DNA from: Clostridiales bacterium
GTDB lineage: Bacteria; Bacillota; Clostridia; Christensenellales; Aristaeellaceae
Assembly (NCBI GenBank): GCA_029012285.1
Contig: JAQXLU010000103.1
Coordinates: 1 to 43,338, forward strand
DNA length: 43,338 nucleotides
Direction: 5' to 3'
Shown: piece by piece, positions 19,140 to 27,800 of the stretch
Position numbering within the stretch: position 1 is the first letter of the stretch
Layout of the letters: the number at the start of each line of letters is the position of its first letter
Program-made: the position numbers and the translations under genes
The notes under the pieces: generated by a model
Database searches by the model: none
The model's input: the letters and a program-made list of their open reading frames with translations, nothing else
Told to the model about the DNA's origin: nothing

Positions 19140-20572
19140 TTGCTTGACCTCCTTGTCAATGGCTGCTCGAATTTATTTTTGCCCTGTTCCTCGGGGATGG
19201 GGATGGGATATTGACCGGTGAAGCACCCGTCGCAGAAGCGGCAGCCCTCGTCCCCGGCCAGACGGTGCGCGTCCTGCACGCTCAGGTACGCCAGGGAATC
19301 CGCCCCGATATACCGGGCAATGGCCTCCACGTCCGGCAAGCGGCAGGCGATGAGGTTCTCCTGGCTGTCCACGTCCGTGCCGAAGTAGCAGGGGTGGCGG
19401 AAGGGCGGCGAGGAGATGCGCATGTGCACCTCCCTCGCTCCGGCCTCACGCAGCAGCCCCACGATGCGGGCGCTGGTGGTGCCGCGCACGATGGAATCGT
19501 CAATCAGCACCACCCGCTTGTCGCGCACCGTATCGGCAATCACGTTCAGCTTGATGCGCACCGCGTTCTCCCGCATGCGTTGGTTGGGCGCGATGTAGCT
19601 GCGGCCCACGTAGCGGTTCTTGACGAAGCCTACGCCGTAGGGGATGCCGCTCTCCTGGGAAAAGCCGATGGCCGCGTCCAGCCCGGAATCCGGCACGCCG
19701 ATCACCACGTCCGCCTTGGCGGGGCTCGCCTTGGCCAGGTACATCCCGGCCCGCTTCCGCGCCGCGTACACCGACGCGCCCCCGATCACCGAATCCGGCC
19801 TGGCGAAGTAGATGTACTCAAACAGGCACAGCGAGGCAGCCCGTCCGCAGTGGCGGCGGTCGGAGCGAACCCCGTCCGCGCCGATGATGAGCACCTCGCC
19901 GGGCTCGACCTCCCGGATGAAGCGTGCGCCCACCGCCGACAGCGCGCAGGATTCGGACGCGACCACATACGCGCCCTCGGCCGTCTGCCCGTAGCACAGC
20001 GGGCGGAAGCCGTTCTTGTCCCGGAAGGCGATGAGCTTGGTGGCCGTCATCAGCACACAGGCGTAGGCCCCCTGGATGCGCGGCATGGCCTGGGCCACGG
20101 CCTCCTCGGTGGAGGGGGCCCGCAGCCGTTCGGACACGATGGTGTAGGCGATGGATTCCGTGTCCGTCGTGCCGTGGAAGATACCGCCCCGCATTTCGTG
20201 CTCGCTCCGTAGCGAGTTGGCGTTGACCAGATTGCCGTTGTGGCACAGGGCCATGTTGCCCTTGATGTGGCAGACCACTACGGGCTGGATGTTATTGGGG
20301 TTTTTGCCGCCGGTGGTGGAATAGCGCACATGGCCCACGGCGATGCTGCCCTGGCCCAGCTCCTCCAGGGCGGCGCGATTGAACACGTCTCCCACCAGGC
20401 CGTCGGCGCGGTGCTGGCGGAACACGCCGTCGTCGCTCAGCGCGATGCCGCAGCTTTCCTGCCCCCGGTGCTGAAGGGCGTACAGCCCGTAGTAGACCAT
20501 CTCCGCCACGTCCGTCCGCTCCGGCGACCACACCCCGAATACGCCGCATTCTTCGTGCAGCATGTCGAACAT
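19136..20572 (-). CDS. purF: Amidophosphoribosyltransferase
   Basis: First committed step of purine synthesis: PRPP plus glutamine gives phosphoribosylamine. 478 residues. A short propeptide MFDMLHEE precedes CGVFG, whose Cys becomes the N-terminal nucleophile after processing. The PRPP site is VVLIDDSIVRGTTSARI near residue 350. Cysteines in RHPCYFG and in CRFCDGC match the 4Fe-4S ligands of the oxygen-labile B. subtilis type, which fits an anaerobe. The ATG at 20572 follows a GGGGGG site; starting three codons later would lose that spacing. First gene of the seven-gene operon. Confidence 0.96.
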
Positions 20573-20615
20573 TCAAATCCCCCCTGTTTACAGGTGTTTG
20601 AGTGCCCCCAATGGT

Positions 20616-20654
20616 AAAGGGGATCACAGCACATTTGCCGTGACCCCCTTGTCA
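20616..20654 (-). promoter_or_regulatory. purF leader: ANTAR-type hexaloop hairpin overlapping a terminator-like hairpin
   Basis: On the RNA strand TGAC and GTCA close the six-base loop AAGGGG (20641-20654), with A at loop position 1 and G at 4. The same bases begin a larger hairpin: AAGGGGGTCACGGCA (20636-20650) pairs over 15 positions with TGCTGTGATCCCCTT (20617-20631) around the loop AATG. It is followed by only three T residues in a row. The two folds exclude each other. Transcription should start about five bases upstream of the first hairpin. Confidence 0.6.
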
Positions 20655-20665
20655 ACAACGGTACA

Positions 20666-20694
20666 ATTATATGCGCGCGGCATATCGTTGTCAA
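20666..20694 (-). promoter_or_regulatory. Consensus sigma-A promoter of the purF operon
   Basis: Minus strand TTGACA (20689-20694), a 17-base spacer and TATAAT (20666-20671): a full match to consensus. The predicted start is near 20659, giving a leader of about 87 bases. A promoter this strong usually needs tight control; the PurBox-like pair upstream and the leader hairpins supply candidates. Confidence 0.92.
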
Positions 20695-20728
20695 CAGGTG
20701 ATTTAAATTTTGACGGTTTTTTGTGTGG

Positions 20729-20773
20729 GAATGTGAACATTCGATGGGCAGAGCCGGGTTAATGTTCGTTGTT
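20729..20773. promoter_or_regulatory. PurBox-like inverted pair (PurR operator candidate)
   Basis: On the purF sense strand AACAACGAACATT (20761-20773) matches 11 of 13 positions of the B. subtilis PurR box AWWWCCGAACWWT. The opposite strand carries GAATGTGAACATT (20729-20741), which keeps the GAACATT core but not the CC. The two cores face each other with 19 bases between them and end 35 bases upstream of the -35 box. Bacillota PurR operators are built as such inverted pairs. Confidence 0.65.
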
Positions 20774-20798
20774 TTGGGGGAATAGGGGGACGGGTGCG

Positions 20799-21032
20799 CT
20801 TGTTGGGGCTGGGTGAGCTGTTTCACGAATCCGGGGGATTCGCGAAAGGCGCGCGGAGTGCTTTGCGCCTGCGGGCGCGGAGGAAGGGGCGCTGCCCCTT
20901 CACCCTGGCAGGGCCTTCGCGGCCCTGCACCCCGCAAGGGGCATCACGCAGATGCGGCTGCCCAGTGGGCAGTTGCCGAAGGCAAAGCATCAAGTGATGT
21001 TGAATAGCCCCTTGACCCGTTTTTTTGCGGGG
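20799..21032. repeat. Modular palindromic repeat family 2, copy 2 (inverted relative to copies 1 and 3)
   Basis: Read on the minus strand it starts CCCCGCAAAAAAACGGGTC five bases after the asnB stop codon. It holds the ACTTGATGCTTTGCC and CTGCCCACTGGGCAG module of copy 1, then the GGGTGAAGGGGCAGCGCCCC and CGCAGGCGCAAAGCA module of copy 3. It ends with the TTCGCGAATC hairpin and CACCCAGCCCCAACAAG. Together with the purF control region it fills 20573-21037; no gene is seen there. Confidence 0.8.
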
Positions 21033-21037
21033 ATTGG

Positions 21038-22618
21038 TTATTGGCCGCTGGCGCCATAGTTCGACAAGACACGCGCAGAGGGATCATTCACATCGCAGCC
21101 AGGCCATGTCTTGTTCGGCATCCAGAAATCCACAACCATCTCGCTCTGCCCAGGATAATACCGCTCAAACAGCTCCCGATACAGCAAGCTCTCCTTGGTG
21201 AACGGCCTTGCATGCGTATACCGCATCGCCTTCTCAGCCGCCTCCTCATCCGTGTAGGCCGCCTCCGCAGCCGCCTTCAAATCATCCACCATGGAGTGCC
21301 CCACCGCATCGGAGAACGCAGCCTTCTGCCGCCACAGGATGGCCTCGGGCAGAATCTGATCCGCCGCAAAGGCCTTGCGGATCAGGTACTTGCCCATGTT
21401 GTGCCGGTTCATCTTCAGCACGGGGTCAATGCTCATGGCGTAGCGCACAAAGGCCAGGTCGCCAAAGGGCACGCGGGCCTCCAGGGAGTTGACGGAGATG
21501 CACCGGTCGGCCCGCAGCACGTCGTACATGTGCAATTCGCGGATGCGCTTCTCCGCCTCATGCTGGAAGGCGGCTGCATCCGGCGCAAAGTCAGTGTACT
21601 TGTAGCCGAACAGCTCGTCGGAGATTTCGCCCGTCAGCAGCACCCGCACGTCGGTATGCTCGTGAATGTACTTGCATACAAGATACATGCCGATGCTGGC
21701 GCGGATGGTGGTGATGTCGTAGGTGCCCAGCAGCGCCACCACGGTGGGCAACGCCTCCAGCACATCCTCCTTGGTGATGATGACCTCCGTGTGGTCGCTG
21801 CCGATGTAATCGGCCACCATGCGGGCGTATTTGAGGTCAATGGCGTCCACATCCATGCCGATGGCGAAGGTGCGGATGGGCTTCTTCAATTCCCGCTGGG
21901 CAATGGCGCACACCAGGGAGGAATCCAATCCGCCGGAGAGCAGGAAGCCCAGGGGCGCATCCGCGTCCAGGCGCTTGCGCACGCCCTCCACCAGCAAATC
22001 GTGGAGCTTTGCGCACACGGTATCCTCATCAGCCAGCACATACTGGCTGACCTGGGCCGGGTCAGCATACTGGACGAACTCGCCCTCCGCCCAGTAATGC
22101 CCGGGCGGGAAGGGCAGCACCTTCTCGCACAGGCCGATCAGGTTCTTCGCCTCGCTGGCGAAGGCCATGCCGCCGTCGGGGAGCACGCCGTAGTACAGCG
22201 GACGGATGCCGATGGGGTCGCGCGCCGCGATGAGGCTGTTCCGCTGGCTGTCGTAGAGGATGAGCGCGAACTCCGCGTCCAGGGCCTTGAACATGTCCAG
22301 GCCGTATTCGCGGTAGAGGGGCAAAAGGATCTCGCAGTCGGATTGGCTGGCAAACTCGTATTTTGCCATCAGCCGGTCGCGCACCGGGCGGAAGCCGTAC
22401 AATTCGCCGTTGCACACCACCCGATCCTCGCCCAGGTGGAAGGGCTGCATGCCGCGCTCGTCCAATCCCATGATTGCCAGGCGGTGGAAGCCCAAATAGC
22501 CGCAGGGAATCTCCTCCAGGCGGCTCATGTCCGGCCCGCGGGAGATGGTGCGATTAAAGCATCCCTCCAGAACGGTCTTGTCAACTTGCAGGGACGAAAT
22601 ACCTAAGATGGAACACAT
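21038..22618 (-). CDS. asnB: Asparagine synthetase (glutamine-hydrolysing)
   Basis: Makes asparagine from aspartate, ATP and glutamine-derived ammonia. 526 residues, close to E. coli AsnB (554). The N-terminal Ntn amidotransferase domain needs removal of Met to expose Cys2 (MCSILGISS); RGPD and GFHRLAIMG line the glutamine site. The synthetase domain starts with the PP-loop LLSGGLDSSLVCAIA near residue 230. EARVPFGDLAFVRYAM matches the conserved C-terminal segment. The start follows AAAGGAG. It is divergently transcribed from glnA and faces away from the purine operon only by a repeat and control region. Confidence 0.96.
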   Translation of the reverse strand: MCSILGISSLQVDKTVLEGCFNRTISRGPDMSRLEEIPCGYLGFHRLAIMGLDERGMQPFHLGEDRVVCNGELYGFRPVRDRLMAKYEFASQSDCEILLPLYREYGLDMFKALDAEFALILYDSQRNSLIAARDPIGIRPLYYGVLPDGGMAFASEAKNLIGLCEKVLPFPPGHYWAEGEFVQYADPAQVSQYVLADEDTVCAKLHDLLVEGVRKRLDADAPLGFLLSGGLDSSLVCAIAQRELKKPIRTFAIGMDVDAIDLKYARMVADYIGSDHTEVIITKEDVLEALPTVVALLGTYDITTIRASIGMYLVCKYIHEHTDVRVLLTGEISDELFGYKYTDFAPDAAAFQHEAEKRIRELHMYDVLRADRCISVNSLEARVPFGDLAFVRYAMSIDPVLKMNRHNMGKYLIRKAFAADQILPEAILWRQKAAFSDAVGHSMVDDLKAAAEAAYTDEEAAEKAMRYTHARPFTKESLLYRELFERYYPGQSEMVVDFWMPNKTWPGCDVNDPSARVLSNYGASGQ

Positions 22619-22663
22619 GGGGACGCTCCTTTCTCCCGTTGCCGGGGTTCAAATTTTGCGTGC

Positions 22664-22693
22664 ATTCTATCATCAGCCACGATGCGCTGTCAA
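22664..22693 (-). promoter_or_regulatory. Sigma-A promoter of asnB
   Basis: Minus strand TTGACA (22688-22693), an 18-base spacer and TAGAAT (22664-22669). The leader is short (about 38 bases) and contains a small CCCG-GCAA-CGGG hairpin, but no hexaloop hairpin of the glnA kind. Confidence 0.8.
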
Positions 22694-22819
22694 CCACAAA
22701 TTTCTCAGGAAACAGGCGTGATTTGCAGGATTCTATATAGGAAAATGCAAAATTTTGCGTCCTCCCGGCGCAAAACAGGCAAATACAGGAGAAAAACAAT
22801 TTGCCCCTGCAAAACCCCC

Positions 22820-22848
22820 TTGACAAGGGCCATGCCCGGTGCTATGAT
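22820..22848 (+). promoter_or_regulatory. Sigma-A promoter of the glnA operon
   Basis: TTGACA, a 17-base spacer and TATGAT. The predicted start near 22855 places the leader hairpin at the very 5' end of the transcript. Between this and the asnB promoter, AAATTTTGCGT occurs twice (22651-22661 and near 22752) as a direct repeat of unknown meaning. Confidence 0.87.
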
Positions 22849-22855
22849 TTTTCCC

Positions 22856-22910
22856 GACAGAGCAAGGGTGCTGTGCCGATGAGGTACAATCCTGCTCTGT
22901 CTTTGATTTT
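22856..22910 (+). promoter_or_regulatory. glnA leader: ANTAR-type hexaloop hairpin versus long terminator-like hairpin
   Basis: Long fold: GACAGAGCA (22856-22864) pairs with TGCTCTGTC (22893-22901), then GGGT with ATCC and TGTGCC with GGTACA around the loop GATGA, giving 19 pairs with a few bulged bases, followed by TTTGATTTT. Alternative fold: AGC and GCT (extended by CA/TG after one G-G mismatch) close the hexaloop AAGGGT (22864-22869), with A at position 1 and G at 4. The alternative uses the same 5' bases, so only one fold can exist at a time. Confidence 0.6.
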
Positions 22911-22934
22911 GCAAGGCAAATGGAGGGAGCTTTT

Positions 22935-24266
22935 ATGAGCAAGTACACCAGGGACGATATTATCCGCATGGTCAAGGAAAACGACGTGGAATTCATCCGC
23001 ATGCAGTTTACCGATATCTTCGGCCAGCTCAAGAATGTGGCGATCACCGCCAGCCAGATCGAAAAGGCAGTCGACAACAAGATCATGATCGACGGCAGCT
23101 CCATTGAGGGCTTTGTGCGCATCAACGAGAGCGACCAGTGCCTGCATCCCGACCTGGACTCCTTCACCATCCTGCCCTGGCGTCCCCAGCACGGCAAGGT
23201 GGCCCGACTGATCTGCGATGTGTTCAACCCCGATGGCACACCCTTTGTGGGCGACCCCCGCGGCGTACTCAAGAAGGTGCTCAAGAAGGCCGCCGATATG
23301 GGCTACTCCTTCAACGTCGGCCCGGAATGTGAGTTCTTCCTCTTCCAGACCGATGAGAAGGGCCGCCCCACCACCGAAACCTCCGACGAGGCCGGCTACT
23401 TCGACCTGGGCCCCCTCGACCATGGCGAATCCACCCGCCGCGAAATCTGCATGACCCTGGAGCAGATGGGCTTTGAAATCGAAGCCTCCCACCATGAGGT
23501 GGCTGCCGGTCAGCACGAGATCGACTTCAAGTATGCCGACGCTCTGACCGCCGCCGACAACATCATGACCTTCAAGCTGGCGGTCAAGACCCTCGCCCAG
23601 AAGAACGGTTTGCACGCAACCTTCATGCCCAAGCCCGTGTTTGGCATCAACGGCAGCGGCATGCACACCAACATGAGCTTGTTCAAGGACGGCGTGAACG
23701 TCTTTGCCGATCCCACCGACAAGCGCGGATTGAGCAAGGAAGCCTACGCCTTCATCGCGGGTATCCTGACCCACATCAAGGGCATGACCGCCATCACCAA
23801 TCCCCTGGTGAACAGCTACAAGCGCCTGGTGCCCGGCTATGAAGCCCCCTGCTACCTGGCCTGGAGCGCCAGCAACCGCTCCGCGCTCATCCGCATCCCC
23901 GCGGCCCGCGGCCAGGCCACCCGCGTGGAGCTGCGCTGCCCCGACCCCGCCTGCAACCCCTACCTGTCCCTGGCGGTGTGCCTGGCCGCCGGTCTGGACG
24001 GCATCGAGAAGGGCCTCACCCCGCCGGCGGAGATCACCGAGAACATCTTCGCCATGGACGCGGCCACCCGCAAGGCCAACGGCATCGACAGCCTGCCCGG
24101 TACGCTGAAGGAGGCCATCGAGTGCATGAAGGCGGACGCGCTGGTCTGCGATGCCCTGGGCGAGCACGTCACGGCCCAGTACGTTGCGGGCAAGGAAAAG
24201 GAATGGGACGCCTTCCGCACCCATGTCAGCGCCTGGGAGATTGACCGCTACCTCGTGACCTACTGA
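22935..24266 (+). CDS. glnA: Glutamine synthetase, class I-alpha
   Basis: Fixes ammonium onto glutamate with ATP; cytosolic dodecamer. 443 residues, the size of the Bacillota I-alpha type. Seen: the beta-grasp N-terminus with [17 protein letters not shown], which keeps the arginine used for glutamine feedback in B. subtilis; the magnesium ligands in GPECEFFLF and [12 protein letters not shown]; the ATP region [17 protein letters not shown]; and the glutamate flap region [10 protein letters not shown]. The adenylylation loop of the I-beta type is absent, so control by GlnE is not expected. The start at 22935 follows GGAGG. First gene of glnA-regulator-gltB-gltD-pyrG-dapL. Confidence 0.97.
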   Translation: MSKYTRDDIIRMVKENDVEFIRMQFTDIFGQLKNVAITASQIEKAVDNKIMIDGSSIEGFVRINESDQCLHPDLDSFTILPWRPQHGKVARLICDVFNPDGTPFVGDPRGVLKKVLKKAADMGYSFNVGPECEFFLFQTDEKGRPTTETSDEAGYFDLGPLDHGESTRREICMTLEQMGFEIEASHHEVAAGQHEIDFKYADALTAADNIMTFKLAVKTLAQKNGLHATFMPKPVFGINGSGMHTNMSLFKDGVNVFADPTDKRGLSKEAYAFIAGILTHIKGMTAITNPLVNSYKRLVPGYEAPCYLAWSASNRSALIRIPAARGQATRVELRCPDPACNPYLSLAVCLAAGLDGIEKGLTPPAEITENIFAMDAATRKANGIDSLPGTLKEAIECMKADALVCDALGEHVTAQYVAGKEKEWDAFRTHVSAWEIDRYLVTY

Positions 24267-24284
24267 TGAACGAAGCCCACTCCA

Positions 24285-24315
24285 GCGTGTGTATTTAATA
24301 TGAAGGAACGCACGC
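24285..24315 (+). other. Hairpin between glnA and the ANTAR regulator gene
   Basis: GCGTGTGT pairs with ACGCACGC over eight positions around a 15-base A/T-rich loop. No T run follows, so it is more likely a processing or stability element than a full terminator. It could lower regulator output relative to GlnA. Confidence 0.5.
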
Positions 24316-24342
24316 GAACAGGAAAAGAGAGTGTGATGACCG

Positions 24343-24864
24343 ATGGTAAAGATCATCGTCGCTTTTCCCAGTGAGGAGCGATGTGCACAGTATTCCGCCG
24401 CGCTGGAGGAAGCGGGCTATCCGGTGTTCCGCACCTGCCAGTCCGGGAGCGAGGTGAAGCGCACGCTGAACCAGTGCCACGACGGCATTGTCATCTGCGC
24501 CTGCCGCATGCCGGACTGCACCGCCGAGCAGCTGGCCTGGGACATCCACGACAACGCGATGATCCTGGTCACCGGCCGGCCGGATCAGCTGGAATTGTGC
24601 GAATCCCCCGATTTGTTCCGCCTGGCCTCCCCCTTCACGAGAGGTGAATTGTCAAGCGCCGTGTCCATGCTGGTGCAGATGCATCAGATGAAGCTCCCCC
24701 GGCGCAGCAAAGCAGAGAACGAAACCATTGCCCAGGCCAAGGTGCTCCTGATGGAGCGCCACGGCATGACCGAGCCCGAGGCTCACCATTACCTGCAGCA
24801 GCATGCCATGAACCGGGGCATGAAGCTGACAGAATACGCCAGCAAGGTGCTGGAAAGTCGATAA
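24343..24864 (+). CDS. ANTAR-domain antitermination regulator with degenerate receiver (NitR-like)
   Basis: RNA-binding antiterminator candidate, 173 residues. The C-terminal ANTAR domain (about 118-173) is clear: IAQAKVLLMERHGMTEPEA, then LQQHAMNRGMKLTEYASKVL, with the three-helix pattern and conserved Ala/Lys/aromatic positions. The N-terminal domain (1-115) has a receiver-like fold pattern but lacks the acidic pair after strand 1 (IIVAFPSEE), has Ala where the phosphoacceptor Asp should be (VICACRMPD), and has SPF in place of the usual KPF. Phosphorylation is therefore unlikely. The ribosome binding site is weak. In Clostridium a regulator of this type, NitR, sits between glnA and the glutamate synthase genes, as here. 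Confidence 0.85.
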   Translation: MVKIIVAFPSEERCAQYSAALEEAGYPVFRTCQSGSEVKRTLNQCHDGIVICACRMPDCTAEQLAWDIHDNAMILVTGRPDQLELCESPDLFRLASPFTRGELSSAVSMLVQMHQMKLPRRSKAENETIAQAKVLLMERHGMTEPEAHHYLQQHAMNRGMKLTEYASKVLESR

Positions 24865-24882
24865 TATATGGAGGCGCTCGCC

Positions 24883-27800
24883 ATGACCACTGCCTATCCG
24901 CTCTATGATCCAATGATGGAACACGAATCCTGCGGTGTCGGAGCTGTGGTCGACCTGGCGGGCGCCCCTTCGTATCGCACCGTTTCGGACGCGCTGACCA
25001 TCGTCGAGCGCCTGGCCCACCGCGCCGGACATGACGCCCTGGGCACCACCGGCGACGGCGTAGGCATCCTCACCCAGCTGCCCCATGACCTCTTTGCTGC
25101 CTGGGCTGCTCAGACCGGCGTGGCCCTGGGGGACAGAGGCGATTACGGCGTGGCCATGTGCTTTTTACCCGGGGATGAAATCGCTGCGGACAACGCCTGC
25201 CGCATCTTCGCCCAGGTGACCCGGGCGGAAAAGCTGGCGCTGCTGGGCTGGCGGGATGTGCCCGTCCACCCGGAAATGCTGGGCGCGGGCGCGCGGCGCT
25301 CCATGCCCTGCATCCGCCAGTGCTTCATCGCCCGACCGGCGGATTGTGCCCGAGGGCTGGAATTCGACCGCAGGCTTTATCTGCTGCGCCGCCAGTTTGA
25401 GCATCAGCAGACGGATACCTTCGTGTGCTCCCTGTCCAGCCGCACCATCGTCTACAAGGGCATGATGCTGGTCGGCCAGCTGCGCACCTTCTACGACGAT
25501 TTGCAGTCCCCCCTGTACCGTTCCCGCCTGGCGATGGTACATTCCCGCTTTTCCACCAACACCAATCCAAGCTGGGCCAAGGCCCATCCCCACCGGCTGC
25601 TTCTGCACAATGGCGAAATCAACACCATCCGCGGCAATGCAGACCGCATGCACGCCCGGGAGGAAACCATGCGCAGCCCCGTGATGGGCGACGCGCTCAA
25701 GAAGGTGTTCCCCGTCGTGATGGCGGATGGCTCCGACTCCCAAATGCTGGACAACACCCTGGAATTCCTGCTCATGAACGGCCTGCCCCTGCCCCTGGCC
25801 GGGATGATTCTCCTCCCCGAGCCCTGGCAGGGCAAGCAGAGAACCCCCTGGACGGATATGTACCGCTACTGGGCTGCCATGATGGAGCCCTGGGACGGCC
25901 CGGCCGCCGTGCTCTATTCCGACGGCGACACGGTCTGCGCGTCCCTGGACCGCAACGGCTTGCGCCCGCTGCGCTGCGCCCTGACCGACGAGAACCGGCT
26001 CATCCTGTCCTCCGAGGCGGGGGTGCTCCACGAGGAGAGCAGCCGCATCGTGCGGCGCTGGCGGCTCAAGGCGGGCGGTATCCTGCTGGCCAATCTGACC
26101 AATGGCGAATTGCTGGACAGCGAGGACGTCAAGGACTTTTACGCCAAGGCCCTTCCCTATGGGGAATGGATGCAGGGCGCGCTTCGCCTGTCCGACCTGC
26201 CCCCGGCCGCTCCCCAGGCGGCGGAGATGTCCATAGCCGAGCGAACCCAGCTGTGCAAAGCCTTCGGCTATGCCTACGAGGACGTGCAGGACGTTATCCT
26301 CCCCATGGCGCAAACGGGCGCGGAGCCCATCGTGTCCATGGGCGCGGACGAGCCCATGGCAGTGCTGTCCAAGGCACATCCGCCGCTGTACAGCTACTTC
26401 AAGCAGCGCTTCGCCCAGGTGACCAACCCGCCCATCGACGCGCTGCGGGAGAAAATCAAAACCGATTGTACCATTTATATAGGAGACGACGGCAATCTGC
26501 TCGATCCCACGGCGGACAACGCCACGGTGATTGAGCTCCCCGGCCCGGTGCTCACCGCGGATGATCTGGCCCGGCTGCGCCAGATGCGCCATCCGGCCTT
26601 CCGGGTGCGGACGATCTCCATCCTCTACCGCAAGGACGGCAAGCTGGAGGACGCGCTGCACACCCTCTACGCCGCTTGTGACGCGGCGGATCGCGAGGGC
26701 TTCAACATCCTCATCCTCTCCGACCGGGGGGTTGACGAGCAGCACATGGCCATCCCGTCCCTGCTGGCGGTCTCGGCCCTGGAGCAGCACCTGGTGCGCA
26801 CCAAGCGGCGCACGGCCATCTCCGTGCTGCTGGAAAGCGGCGAGCCCCGCAATGTGCACCAGCTGGCAATGCTGCTGGCCTACGGCGCGCGGGCGGTGAA
26901 CCCCTACCTGGCCCATGCTTGCATCGGCACGCAGGAGGGGGTCAACAACTTCAACCGCGCCCTGACCGACGGCGTGCTCAAGATCGCCTCCAAGATGGGC
27001 GTATCCACCCTCCAGGCCTATCAGAGCGCCCAGCTCTTTGAGGCCCTGGGCCTGGATGAGGACTTTGTGGAGCACTGCTTCACCAACACGCCCTGCCGCA
27101 TAGGCGGCGCGGGGCTCCCCCGCATCGAGGCGGATGCCCGCTACCACCATGACCGGGCCTTTTGCCATCCGGAGGATGCGTCCCTGGACAGCGTGGGCGT
27201 GCATCGGCTGCGCAAGGGAGCAAACGCCGAGGAGCACCTGTACACGCCGGAAGTCATCCACATGCTGCAGCAGGCGGTCTGGACGGATGATTTCCAGCTC
27301 TTTGGCCGCTACGCTGACCGCATTGTGAACGACGGCCCCCGCACCATCCGCTCCCTGCTGGATTTTGCCTACGACCGCTGCACCCCCATCCCCCTGGAGG
27401 AGGTGGAGGCTGTTAGCAGCATCGTCAGGCGCTTCAAGACCGGGGCGATGTCCTACGGCTCCATCTCCAAGGAGGCCCACGAGTGCATGGCCATCGCCAT
27501 GAACCGCCTGGGCGGCAAGTCCAACAGCGGCGAGGGCGGCGAATTGCCCGAGCGCTTCGGCACGGAGCTGAATTCCGCCATCAAACAGGTGGCCAGCGGC
27601 ATGTTCGGCGTGACGCGGGAATACCTGCAAAGCGCCAGCGAAATTCAAATCAAGATGGCCCAGGGCGCGAAGCCCGGCGAGGGCGGACATCTCCCGGGCC
27701 GCAAGGTCAGCGCGGAGGTCGCCCGGACCCGCTGCTCCACCAAGGGCATCTCCCTCATCTCCCCCCCGCCCCATCACGACATCTATTCCATTGAGGACCT

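Noticed and set aside
20644-20655. A second TTGACA in the purF leader as an additional promoter
   Set aside because: No -10 element follows at 16-18 bases; the bases are better explained as part of the leader hairpins.
20573-20660. Purine riboswitch upstream of purF
   Set aside because: The conserved core of the purine aptamer (three-way junction and loop-loop bases) is absent and the leader is too short before the hairpin.
22856-22910. Glutamine riboswitch (glnA RNA type) in the glnA leader
   Set aside because: The known glnA aptamer has a three-stem junction with conserved bases that I cannot find here; the leader is one long hairpin.
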